Source: Enteropsectra breve
Lineage: Eukaryota > Microsporidia
Assembly: GCA_024243835.1 (NCBI GenBank)
Contig: JALPMN010000534.1
Coordinates: 1-15,972, forward strand
Direction of reading: 5' to 3'
DNA length: 15,972 bases
In this document: piece after piece, positions 7,957 to 14,637 of the stretch
How the letters are laid out: each line of letters begins with the position of its first letter
Position numbering within the stretch: the stretch's first letter is position 1
The notes under the pieces: model-generated
Seen by the model: only the letters and a program-made list of their open reading frames with translations
What the model was told of the DNA's origin: nothing
Databases searched by the model: none
Position numbers and translations under genes: made by a program

Positions 7957-8016
7957 ATTACAGATATTCTGTCTGTTAATATTTTTATTACAGATATTCT
8001 GTCTGTCACTATTTTT
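7957..8016. repeat. Two tandem 30-bp repeats with internal palindrome
   Basis: 7957-7986 and 7987-8016 match at 28 of 30 positions. Each contains the perfect palindromic core ACAGATATTCTGT (5-bp arms around TAT). The pair ends about 105 bases before the BET protein's ATG, so it is a candidate binding site for a dimeric regulator, though this is inference. Confidence 0.75.
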
Positions 8017-8110
8017 ATATTTATTCCTTTACAAAAACATAATCCTATTTTTAAATTATAATCCCATTGCGATATTCCTGTAGTGGCAGACAAAATAAAT
8101 TTTATTTTAC

Positions 8111-8121
8111 AAATTTTTCCC
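8111..8121 (+). promoter_or_regulatory. AAATTTTTCCC start element
   Basis: AAATTTTTCCC directly abuts the ATG at 8122. It combines the AAATTT and CCC elements described upstream of microsporidian genes, and argues for 8122 rather than the in-frame GTG at 8083. Confidence 0.6.
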
Positions 8122-9225
8122 ATGGAAGACAATGACGGAACCACACTGCCCATGACCGATGCGATGTACAAGCACTGCAGCGCCATAATCACGAAAGTAA
8201 AGCGGAACAAGGACGTGTTTCCGTTTCTGGAGCCTGTTGATCCGGTGGCCCTCGATATACCTGACTATCCCGAGAAAATCAAGAATCCTATGGATATTTC
8301 CACGATACGCAGGAAGCTTGATGCAGGGAAGTATCGCACTGTGGAGGACTTCAACAGCGACTTCAAGCTGATGTTCAGCAACTGCTATGTGTACAACGGG
8401 GAGGGAACCCCTGTGTACGAGATGGGGAAGAGTGTTGAGCGGGCGTATGACACGCTCTACAGCGACACGTTCAGTGGGACACGCCGTAAGGCCGAGGCGC
8501 AGACGAAGGCCTCCAAGAAGCCCCTGGCGAAGGGCAGCATGTCCAACGAGGACTATTCGTTTTGCAGTGATGTTTTGTCTGAGCTGATGAAAAACAAAAA
8601 CAACAGCTTTAACTGGCCGTTTATGATTCCTGTTGCACCGGGAGATGTGCCTGGGTATTTCGATGTGATTAAAAAGCCTATGGATCTCACGACCCTGAAG
8701 GAGCGTCTTTTTTCCAAGACCTGCTACGGGAGCAAGGCGGAGTTTCTTTCCGATCTGAATCTCATCGTGAAGAACTGCCGCACGTTCAACCCCGAGGGGA
8801 CGGATGTCTACAACTGTGGGGAGGAGCTGAATGAGGCCATCCAGGGCCTGGTGGGTGGTGACAAGGATCTTGATGGGCGTATCACTGCGCTGCGGAAGAA
8901 GATCGCAGGACTCACGGCAGAGCTGCAGTCTCTCGAGGGACAGGCGAACACCAAAAAGCGGATCTACTCGCTGTCAGAGAGAGAGCGCATCGGAAAGGCA
9001 ATCAACGGGCTGTCAGCAGCGGATGTTGAGAAGATAGCGGATATCGCACAGAGGAGCTGTGTCTATGAATATATTGATCATGATGAGATTGAGCTTAATT
9101 TATACACGATACCAGATGAAGTGATATCTGAGTTTGACAGCTGTCTGCAGGGGATGCAGAACATGCCGAGTCCTGCGCAGGATCCAGTGCGGGATCCAGT
9201 GGAGGAAGAGGCGCTGAATGAGTAA
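8122..9225 (+). CDS. BET-family protein: two bromodomains plus ET domain
   Basis: This is a 367-residue chromatin reader of the BET family (yeast Bdf1/Bdf2, animal BRD2-4). Bromodomain 1 spans about residues 14-115, with the FPFLEPVD shelf at 33-40, KNPMDISTI at 54-62 and the acetyl-lysine-binding Asn at 92 (NCYVYN). Bromodomain 2 spans about 143-245, with WPFMIPV at 165-171, KKPMDLTTL at 184-192 and Asn223 (NCRTFN). A predicted coiled stretch (about 247-280) precedes an extra-terminal domain at about 284-342, recognisable by 'LSERERIGKAING' and the acidic 'DEIELNL' segment. Both binding Asn residues are present, so both domains should bind acetylated histone tails. Yeast Bdf1 works with TFIID and SWR1. 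The protein is far shorter than Bdf1 (686 residues), as linkers are reduced to a minimum. The ATG start at 8122 is favoured by AAATTTTTCCC; an upstream in-frame GTG (8083) is open but unlikely. Confidence 0.95.
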   Translation: MEDNDGTTLPMTDAMYKHCSAIITKVKRNKDVFPFLEPVDPVALDIPDYPEKIKNPMDISTIRRKLDAGKYRTVEDFNSDFKLMFSNCYVYNGEGTPVYEMGKSVERAYDTLYSDTFSGTRRKAEAQTKASKKPLAKGSMSNEDYSFCSDVLSELMKNKNNSFNWPFMIPVAPGDVPGYFDVIKKPMDLTTLKERLFSKTCYGSKAEFLSDLNLIVKNCRTFNPEGTDVYNCGEELNEAIQGLVGGDKDLDGRITALRKKIAGLTAELQSLEGQANTKKRIYSLSERERIGKAINGLSAADVEKIADIAQRSCVYEYIDHDEIELNLYTIPDEVISEFDSCLQGMQNMPSPAQDPVRDPVEEEALNE

Positions 9226-9594
9226 ATGCATTTAATGAGAATATGAAGCTATTTCAATCAACTTAATTTTTATAAGCAGTGATTATTGCTTACAAAAAAT
9301 TACCTTTTAGTAATGGATATTTTCTTCATATTATTGCTATTATTATTCTCCACAATATTCTTCATATTATTGCTATTATTATTATTCTCCATAATATTCT
9401 TCATATTATTGCTATTATTATTATTCTCCATAATATTCTTCATATTATTGCTATTTCTATTGCTATTATTATTGGATGGTGTGAATAAAATAAAATTAAT
9501 TCTTACTGTATTTAAGACTTGTTGATATTTAATTTGCATCACTTTGCTGAAACATGTTTTATAAACAAATGTGCAGCAATGCTCAGAAGAGGAA
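9226..9594. other. Intergenic region containing a minisatellite
   Basis: 369 bases lie between two plus-strand genes. The 36/39-bp repeat array described separately fills 9321-9475. A hydrophobic 70-codon frame from an ATG at 9313 crosses the array, but there is no independent sign that it is a gene. Confidence 0.5.
9321..9475. repeat. 36/39-bp tandem repeat (minisatellite)
   Basis: Consecutive copies begin at about 9322, 9358, 9397 and 9436, so the units are 36, 39 and 39 bases plus a partial fourth unit. Each runs TTCTTCATATTATTGCTA, then ATT trinucleotides, then CTCC-A-AATA. The 36-base unit has one ATT fewer. All steps are multiples of three, so reading frames pass through open. It lies 3' of the BET gene. 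Confidence 0.9.
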
Positions 9595-10104
9595 ATGAAA
9601 ATATCACCGAAACTACTGTTTGCTTATGCTGTTCTTTTTGTGCTGCTTTTCAGGATAATCTACATCTTTGCGCAGAAGGGCTGGATGGCAGTTAGCAGTA
9701 AAAGAAAAAATGGAAGTGGAAATGGAGATGGAAAAGAAGATAACGCAGACGACACGATAGAAATAAAGATAGGAGAAGGTGGCAATGATACTGATAGAAA
9801 TAACAACAATGATATAAATGATGATAAAGACGGTGATAAAGATAAAAATAGTGATAAAGGTGAAGATAAAGATAAAAATAATAATAGTGATAAAGCTAAA
9901 GATAAAGAAAAAGATAAAAATAGAAAAAAGAATAATGATAGTGATATAGATGGTGGCGAGGAAAACAAGAAAGCCAAAGTGAAAAATATCGGTACGGTTA
10001 ATCTGCATGGGAAGAATAGCAAAAGACACAGGCCACTGGATGAAAAGCCATCAGTAAGTCTTCTAAATGGAACAAAAATAGAAAGAAGGCAGATAAAGCG
10101 ATAG
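9595..10104 (+). CDS. Signal-anchored, highly charged low-complexity protein
   Basis: This is a 169-residue protein of unknown function. Residues 3-25 form a hydrophobic signal peptide or signal anchor (LLFAYAVLFVLLF core). The rest is strongly hydrophilic. From about residue 40 to 130 it is built from D, K, N, E and G, with repeated DKDK, NSDK and KDKEK motifs, while the tail (about 135-169) is basic and less repetitive. The N-terminus followed by a charged tail suggests one pass, or secretion, with a disordered domain. The start at 9595 is the first ATG in frame; a GTG at 9571 would add eight polar residues before the anchor. No CCC motif precedes it. The nucleotide sequence in the repeat part is purine-rich (GATAAA-type units), so it is prone to slippage. 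The minisatellite just upstream makes this a generally unstable patch. Confidence 0.7.
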   Translation: MKISPKLLFAYAVLFVLLFRIIYIFAQKGWMAVSSKRKNGSGNGDGKEDNADDTIEIKIGEGGNDTDRNNNNDINDDKDGDKDKNSDKGEDKDKNNNSDKAKDKEKDKNRKKNNDSDIDGGEENKKAKVKNIGTVNLHGKNSKRHRPLDEKPSVSLLNGTKIERRQIKR

Positions 10105-10203
10105 AAAATATTATAAGAAATGGATGCTTATCGAAAGGGAAAATATAGAAATAGGTATTATCGCATGGAGTTTTATCTACTGGTGCTAGCATGTATAAAA
10201 TAA

Positions 10204-10318
10204 AATGTGAATAGTCTAAATATTACAATGTGAATATTATTTTTTGAAAATTATATTGTGAATAACATAGAATAAAATGTGAATATTATTTTTTGAATAT
10301 GAATAGCGTGAATAGCGT
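10204..10318. repeat. Cluster of GTGAATA-type direct repeats
   Basis: AATGTGAATA occurs at 10204-10213, 10227-10236 and 10276-10285, with ATTGTGAATA at 10255-10264 and GAATAGCGT twice in tandem at 10301-10318. A 22-bp unit, AATGTGAATATTATTTTTTGAA, is perfectly repeated at 10227-10248 and 10276-10297. The cluster fills the space between two convergent genes, so it would lie in their 3' regions. Confidence 0.75.
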
Positions 10319-10338
10319 ATATATTTTATTGTTCGTTT

Positions 10339-11595
10339 TTATAGCAAATACGGGATGGCCTTCTCAAGCATCTCTGCACACTCGAAGCCACAGGTCTCTT
10401 TAAGAATCTTAGCTGCACCCTCGATATCCAGCATGTTCAGCAGATAAAACGCCCTGAAAATCTCCTCAACGGGATCAGAGGAGCGAAGCACCAGGAAGTT
10501 CGCATCAAACTTCACAAACGCATCCAGGAATTTTGAGAAGGCAGCATTCTCCCTGATCCGGAAGTTCAGAACAACACAGAGCGCATAGAGAAGCGTTGTG
10601 AAGGCCCCGGGCTGTGCCTCGTTGCAGCGCAGCAGCGTTTCGAAGGCCAAGTAGAAATCTGAGTTTCTGGCTGCAAGCACCGCAAACTCGTGGGCGATGT
10701 TTACAAAATACGACCGTGGGAATGCAAGCAGCTCAGTGCGTATCTTTTCAAAATATTCTTTGGCAGCGCCGTAGTCCCCGGCACGCACCAGGCTCAGCAG
10801 CGAATAAAATCTATCGGTATTGGAGGGATTGAGATTCAGAAGGAAGAACTTGAATTCCAGGATCTTGAGCTCTAAAACAGGCCTGTTGAGAACCAGCAGC
10901 TCGTTCAGCAGAGCCTCGTACTGTTTGTAGATTGGGGCATCGTTGACTATTCCCTGTATCTTTGTGAGATACCCATCGATGCTCTCAACAACAATCTTAG
11001 AATAATAATTTTCATTTTTAAAGTTTTCTATATTTCTGTGCAGCACAGCTATCATTTGCTCTGCATTTCTTTCTCGGAAATAAATGGTGAACAGTGCGAT
11101 GGCTACCTGGGCACTCTCCTCCGCACTGAGTCCTTCCATTTCCTCGAGACGCGCCTTCTTCTCGGACAGGTCAGCAAGGCCCAAGATGTGGTCGAGTTTG
11201 GAGCGGTTGCTGGCATTCTTTTTGCCCTTGGCCATGCCCTTCAATTCCTCGCTGCCAACAGTCTTGCTCTGGTAGAGACTGAGAAACTCCTCACTGGCTG
11301 CCCGGTGCTGCTTGTTGCATGCAACACGCTCATCGCTGAAAAGCCCCTGCAGATACTCGGGAATGTGGCCATTCTCAAAAATACCGGCGTATTTCTTCAT
11401 ATCCCCCATAAGCTTCTTGTAAAGCTTGTCAAAGTTCTTCTTGTTGGCCTCCAGCAGCTCGCAGACACGGGTCTCCAGCTCCTGGGCCTTTTTATCCTGT
11501 TTGGACACTTTGGAGTATGTCTCTTCTTCCTCGTTGAATGTCTTTCTTTTGGTGTCTTTTTTCTCTTCTTCTAAGTTCTGAAAGAATCTAGCCAT
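10339..11595 (-). CDS. Helical-repeat protein, possibly eIF3 subunit c-like
   Basis: This is a 418-residue, largely alpha-helical protein without membrane segments. The first ~60 residues are charged and coiled-coil-like (EEEKK, EEEET, KQDKKAQELETR); residues ~150-418 look like stacked helices. The start MARFF resembles the conserved MSRFF start of eIF3c (yeast Nip1). The segment from about residue 49 to 85 (ANKKNFDKLYKKLMGD..., then HIPEYLQGLF) recalls the eIF3c N-terminal region that scaffolds initiation factors. If correct, it is a much reduced subunit (yeast Nip1 is 812 residues) without a clear PCI domain. The match is by eye only; another TPR/HEAT-like scaffold is possible. The ATG at 11595 is preceded by CCCGTAA with AAATTT a little further up, so the start is well supported. 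It is divergent from the LSm gene and convergent with the charged-protein gene. Confidence 0.45.
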   Translation of the reverse strand: MARFFQNLEEEKKDTKRKTFNEEEETYSKVSKQDKKAQELETRVCELLEANKKNFDKLYKKLMGDMKKYAGIFENGHIPEYLQGLFSDERVACNKQHRAASEEFLSLYQSKTVGSEELKGMAKGKKNASNRSKLDHILGLADLSEKKARLEEMEGLSAEESAQVAIALFTIYFRERNAEQMIAVLHRNIENFKNENYYSKIVVESIDGYLTKIQGIVNDAPIYKQYEALLNELLVLNRPVLELKILEFKFFLLNLNPSNTDRFYSLLSLVRAGDYGAAKEYFEKIRTELLAFPRSYFVNIAHEFAVLAARNSDFYLAFETLLRCNEAQPGAFTTLLYALCVVLNFRIRENAAFSKFLDAFVKFDANFLVLRSSDPVEEIFRAFYLLNMLDIEGAAKILKETCGFECAEMLEKAIPYLL

Positions 11596-12037
11596 TTACG
11601 GGCTGAATAATTTTTTAAAATTTGGTATTCAAAAAACTATTATTTTTTAAATAGGTTTTATAAAACGCATTAATAAAGAGGCTTTAGGATGTAAAGCACG
11701 CTGCATATGCTAGGATGAATTCTTAAAAGTTTGGTGTGAGAAAAATCGAGCAAACAATTTTATTAAATAAATGTTTGAATGGAGGAAAACATGCATGTAC
11801 CAGACATTTATATAAAACATAGAAACACTACTTTCATAATCAGTGGCGCTGTGTATAAGATGAAATACTTTGTTCTGTAGTTTCTTCAAGGCTCATTTAG
11901 ACCAAGCATGGCTTTTCGATATAAAGTTTATTTATCAAGTTTGTATGGTGCTTATAGTATGGTGTTACAAGCTTCCCTATTTTAAGTAGCCCCTTGCTTC
12001 GATTTTGAATTTTATTAATAGAAAAATAAACGCCGTG
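11596..12037. other. Divergent promoter region
   Basis: 442 bases separate the starts of the minus-strand helical protein and the plus-strand LSm gene. GGG at 11600-11602 (CCC on the minus strand, four bases before that ATG) and AAAATTT at about 11617-11623 form the minus-strand start element. On the LSm side no CCC lies immediately before the ATG (ACGCCGTGATG). Nothing else was recognised. Confidence 0.5.
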
Positions 12038-12226
12038 ATGTTTGTTGAGCCAACTGAAATTCTGAAGATCTATCTGGAGGAGCGTGTAGAAATAGCACTG
12101 AGGGACGGTGATGTGGTGAATGGAATGCTGCGGGGCTTTGATGAGCACCAGAATGTACTGATAGAAGGGGAAAATGATGTTATTCTGGTCAAAGGAGAAA
12201 ATATTCTGTTTGTGGGGAAGAAATAG
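12038..12226 (+). CDS. Sm/LSm-family RNA-binding protein, most like LSm3
   Basis: This compact 62-residue protein is essentially a bare Sm fold. The Sm1 motif is clear: 'RVEIALRDGDVVNGMLRGFDEHQN' (residues 16-39), with the family's DG, G-x-L-x-G-x-D and invariant Asn39. Sm2 is short, ending ILVKGENILFV (about 49-59), the I-x-V-K/R-G signature. The N-terminus EPTEILKIYLEERV closely follows LSm3 (xPLDLLxLxLxERV), although LRGFD also occurs in SmG. LSm2-8 binds U6 snRNA and LSm1-7 acts in mRNA decay. The protein is about 25 residues shorter than yeast LSm3 because the loop between Sm1 and Sm2 is minimal. The frame is open to a TTG at 12005, but the ATG at 12038 gives the family-typical N-terminus. 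Confidence 0.85.
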   Translation: MFVEPTEILKIYLEERVEIALRDGDVVNGMLRGFDEHQNVLIEGENDVILVKGENILFVGKK

Positions 12227-12640
12227 GACGTGCGTCATTATAGAAAAGAAACCATGCTGAAATAGGCGCCATATCAAAGATGTTATATAATTAAATGCCC
12301 ATTATTTTAAATGGCCACATGTAGAATAGCTCTTGCTTCAAAGTATAAGATCAAATATTAAATTTTCTGGTAATAGATGATTCTATAATAACACAACATT
12401 TACACGCAAAACAATAGTGAGTTCTTATATTGATCTTCATCTACATTTAAATACATATGCTTTAAAGTTTTTCTATAAACACCCTCAATTAGTCTATAGC
12501 ATTATTGATATTATAACTATATAAATAATGAGTAGCATTGTATGTAATAGTTATGTATTTGTGCTATGGATGCATCCTATTTATTTTCCAAATCTCACAA
12601 TGAAAATTTTTACAAAATTTTTAAAAAGCTGGCAGCCCCA
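12227..12640. other. Intergenic region before RPL9
   Basis: 414 AT-rich bases. It includes an upstream in-frame ATG for RPL9 at 12566 (see RPL9) and the start element AAAATTTTTAAAAAGCTGGC followed by AGCCCCA at 12614-12640. No further gene or RNA was recognised. Confidence 0.5.
12614..12640 (+). promoter_or_regulatory. AAATTTTT plus CCCC start element of RPL9
   Basis: AAAATTTTT (about 12614-12622) is followed by CCCC at 12636-12639, one base before the ATG at 12641. This is the clearest case in the window of the pairing described for strongly expressed microsporidian ribosomal-protein genes, and it marks 12641 as the start. Confidence 0.6.
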
Positions 12641-13201
12641 ATGCGTTCTTTGTATGAAGAGAAATTGGTGCCAATCCCAAAGAACGTCACAGTAACGCTC
12701 AATGACAAGATCTTCACATTTGAAGGACCTCTTGGAAAGCAGACCTACGATGTTTCAAAGCTCCTTTACACCTTCGACATTCTCGACAACAACGTGCGTG
12801 TTAGAAGCTGGCACGGAAATAGAAAAAAGAATGATCTTCTCGGAACAATTGCTGCCCACATCAAGAACCACGCAAACGGTGTGGTTTCTGGCTTCAAGTA
12901 CGTGCTGAAGGCTGCCTATAGACACTTCTCAATCAACATCACTGTTGCCAAGGATGGAAAGAGCGTGACCGTCAAGAACTTCCTCGGATCCAACCACGTC
13001 AAGGTCTTCCCAGTCAGGGGCGACTCCAAGGCTGTTGTTGGAGAGAACAAGGATCTCCTGATTATCAGCGGAATAAATTTGAATGATGTTTCCCAGACAG
13101 CTGCACACATCTCCAGCACATGTGCCAAGCAGAAGAAGAACGATGTGAGAATTTTCATGGACGGTATCTATGTAGCAGAGAGAACATCTATCGTTCAGTA
13201 A
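12641..13201 (+). CDS. 60S ribosomal protein L9 (uL6)
   Basis: This 186-residue large-subunit protein binds 28S rRNA near the GTPase-associated region. Family features are present from end to end. The N-terminus has IPKNVTVTLNDKIFTFEGPLG, the first uL6 repeat with its G-P-x-G turn. The middle has the conserved 'HIKNHANGVVSGFKYVLKA' segment and the 'FLG' strand. The second repeat ends 'QTAAHISSTCAKQKKNDVRIFMDGIYV', matching eukaryotic L9. The length is close to yeast RPL9 (191). An in-frame ATG at 12566 would add 25 residues absent from the family, and those codons cover the AAATTTTT/CCCC start element, so 12641 is chosen. No intron is needed. It is convergent with RLP24. Confidence 0.95.
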   Translation: MRSLYEEKLVPIPKNVTVTLNDKIFTFEGPLGKQTYDVSKLLYTFDILDNNVRVRSWHGNRKKNDLLGTIAAHIKNHANGVVSGFKYVLKAAYRHFSINITVAKDGKSVTVKNFLGSNHVKVFPVRGDSKAVVGENKDLLIISGINLNDVSQTAAHISSTCAKQKKNDVRIFMDGIYVAERTSIVQ

Positions 13202-13625
13202 ATCATATTATTTATTTTTGAATATATTTATAATGGTGTAGAATAATTGTTATGGAAAATTACTTAATCATTTTATAGTACAACCAACGCCTATGTGGAT
13301 GAATAAGTTTATATAACTTTAAGAGATGGTAGTTATAATTTACAATATTTTAAAAATATATTCATCTTTTTGTAAACTGATGGATGAATCGTGACACTTG
13401 CTATATTAATAATGAGTATAAATTGTACTTTAAACAAAGCCATTCAACATCTTGATAGTAAATGCACTCCACATCTTAACAATAAATGCAATTAAACAGG
13501 AAATTAAAATTTTATTCAACTTAAACTAGCAATTGATTTAGATTTAAATTATAGGCTTAAATGTATATTGCTCATTCCATAAAACAAACAAGTTTTAATA
13601 TGATTAGTATAAATAACACTCTATT
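13202..13625. other. Convergent intergenic region
   Basis: 424 AT-rich bases lie between the stops of RPL9 (+) and RLP24 (-). A degenerate 24-base tandem pair (about 13445-13468 and 13469-13490; both contain ACATCTT and end in AATAAATGCA or AGTAAATGCA) is visible. No gene or RNA was recognised. Confidence 0.5.
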
Positions 13626-14108
13626 TTAATTATACTCAACCTCCATCTGGCTCTTCTTGTACTCCTTGATTGTCTTGGCATCCTCTGCAGCCTCCTCCTG
13701 TCTCTCAAGCAGCCTCTTGTGCTTCTCTATAAATGCCAGGTCTCTTTGCTTGGACTCCTCTTTGCTGGCAAGTATTCTGTTCTTTATGAAAATGTCCTCT
13801 CTCTTCTGTCTAACAGCCAAGATCTTGGGAATGGCATTCACCGTGCTGTCAACAAGCTCCTTGCTGTACATCACCGGAACATGTGTTCTTCTCTCAAACT
13901 TCATGATTGGATCATCAACAAGCTCCTTGTTCTTGAGCTTCCTACATATCCTGGTCCACTCGACCTTTCTGGGATTGAGTCTCCTCTTGAAGAGCTTGTG
14001 GCACTTCGATCTGCAGAATCTGAAGACTGTGCTGTCGTTTCTCACGTATGTGGTGCCGTGTCCTGGATAGATGTTTGCTGAGCAAAACCAGCATTTGTGG
14101 ATTCTCAT
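13626..14108 (-). CDS. Ribosome biogenesis protein RLP24 (L24e-like)
   Basis: This is a 160-residue relative of ribosomal protein L24 that holds its place on pre-60S particles and is later exchanged for L24e in the cytoplasm by the AAA-ATPase Drg1. The zinc finger is intact: CWFC at residues 6-9 and CRSKC at 32-36, with the family motif YPGHG at 14-18 and the basic patch 'FKRRLNPRKVEWT' after it. The segment 'RRTHVPVMYSKELVDSTVNAIPKILAVRQKRE' is characteristic of RLP24 rather than L24 itself. The C-terminal half is a charged helix, shorter than in yeast (199 residues), which trims the Drg1-interacting tail. The upstream sequence on the coding strand has AAAAATTTTTATTTTAGTCCTCA before ATG, an AAATTT element with only a weak TCC. 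Confidence 0.92.
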   Translation of the reverse strand: MRIHKCWFCSANIYPGHGTTYVRNDSTVFRFCRSKCHKLFKRRLNPRKVEWTRICRKLKNKELVDDPIMKFERRTHVPVMYSKELVDSTVNAIPKILAVRQKREDIFIKNRILASKEESKQRDLAFIEKHKRLLERQEEAAEDAKTIKEYKKSQMEVEYN

Positions 14109-14637
14109 TGAGGACTAAAATAAAAATTTTTTTAAAAAAATTATTTTGAGAAAAATTATTTTACAGAAATACCGTTCATTTAGTTTAGTAACAGGGCTTA
14201 AGCATTGAAAATACTGTAGCTCTTAGTAGCATTATGACTGCATAATAAATTCTCTTTTAGAATTTTGCACAAGAAGATATCTTCTATAACGATGAAAAAA
14301 TTATGACAAGTGAATTTAAGATAAAAAAATAGACGAAACATAATGAAAATAAATAATTTTTATAAAAGTATAGTTGTTATTCATCATAAGATAAGTTTAA
14401 AACCGTACAACATTTAAAATAAAAGCCGTATTTTTCTTCTAAAGTTAAGTAATACTTTCTTTTAAATAAAGATCAATTAACAAAAACGAATTTCTAAATT
14501 TATTTATCATTGTCTTTCTCTATATAACGTAATTATTCATAATGGCTCTAAAATAAGCTTAAATAAATGCCACTGTACATGATCTGGTGCTACATTATTA
14601 ATTTGAGAAAGTGCTATAAAAGACCGTTCGAGAGCCA
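14109..14637. other. Intergenic region between CDC45 and RLP24
   Basis: 529 very AT-rich bases hold the RLP24 promoter and the CDC45 3' region. A perfect 14-bp palindrome AGAAGATATCTTCT lies at 14272-14285. No open frame or RNA was recognised. Confidence 0.5.

Larger units (their letters stand above)
7649..8121. other. Intergenic region upstream of the BET gene
   Basis: 473 AT-rich bases lie between two plus-strand genes. The notable content is a 30-bp direct repeat at 7957-8016 and the AAATTTTTCCC element at 8111-8121. No gene or RNA was recognised. Confidence 0.5.

Noticed and set aside
9613..10029. Long minus-strand frames (Ile/Phe-rich and Ser/Leu-rich) opposite the charged protein
   Set aside because: They are complements of the GATAAA-type low-complexity repeats; stop codons are rare there for compositional reasons.
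11038..11574. 178-codon plus-strand hydrophobic frame
   Set aside because: It is the shadow of the coiled-coil-rich minus-strand gene at 10339-11595; it shows no start element or family features.
14272..14285. Perfect 14-bp palindrome AGAAGATATCTTCT
   Set aside because: About one such palindrome is expected by chance in 16 kb, more in AT-rich DNA, and nothing links it to a gene.
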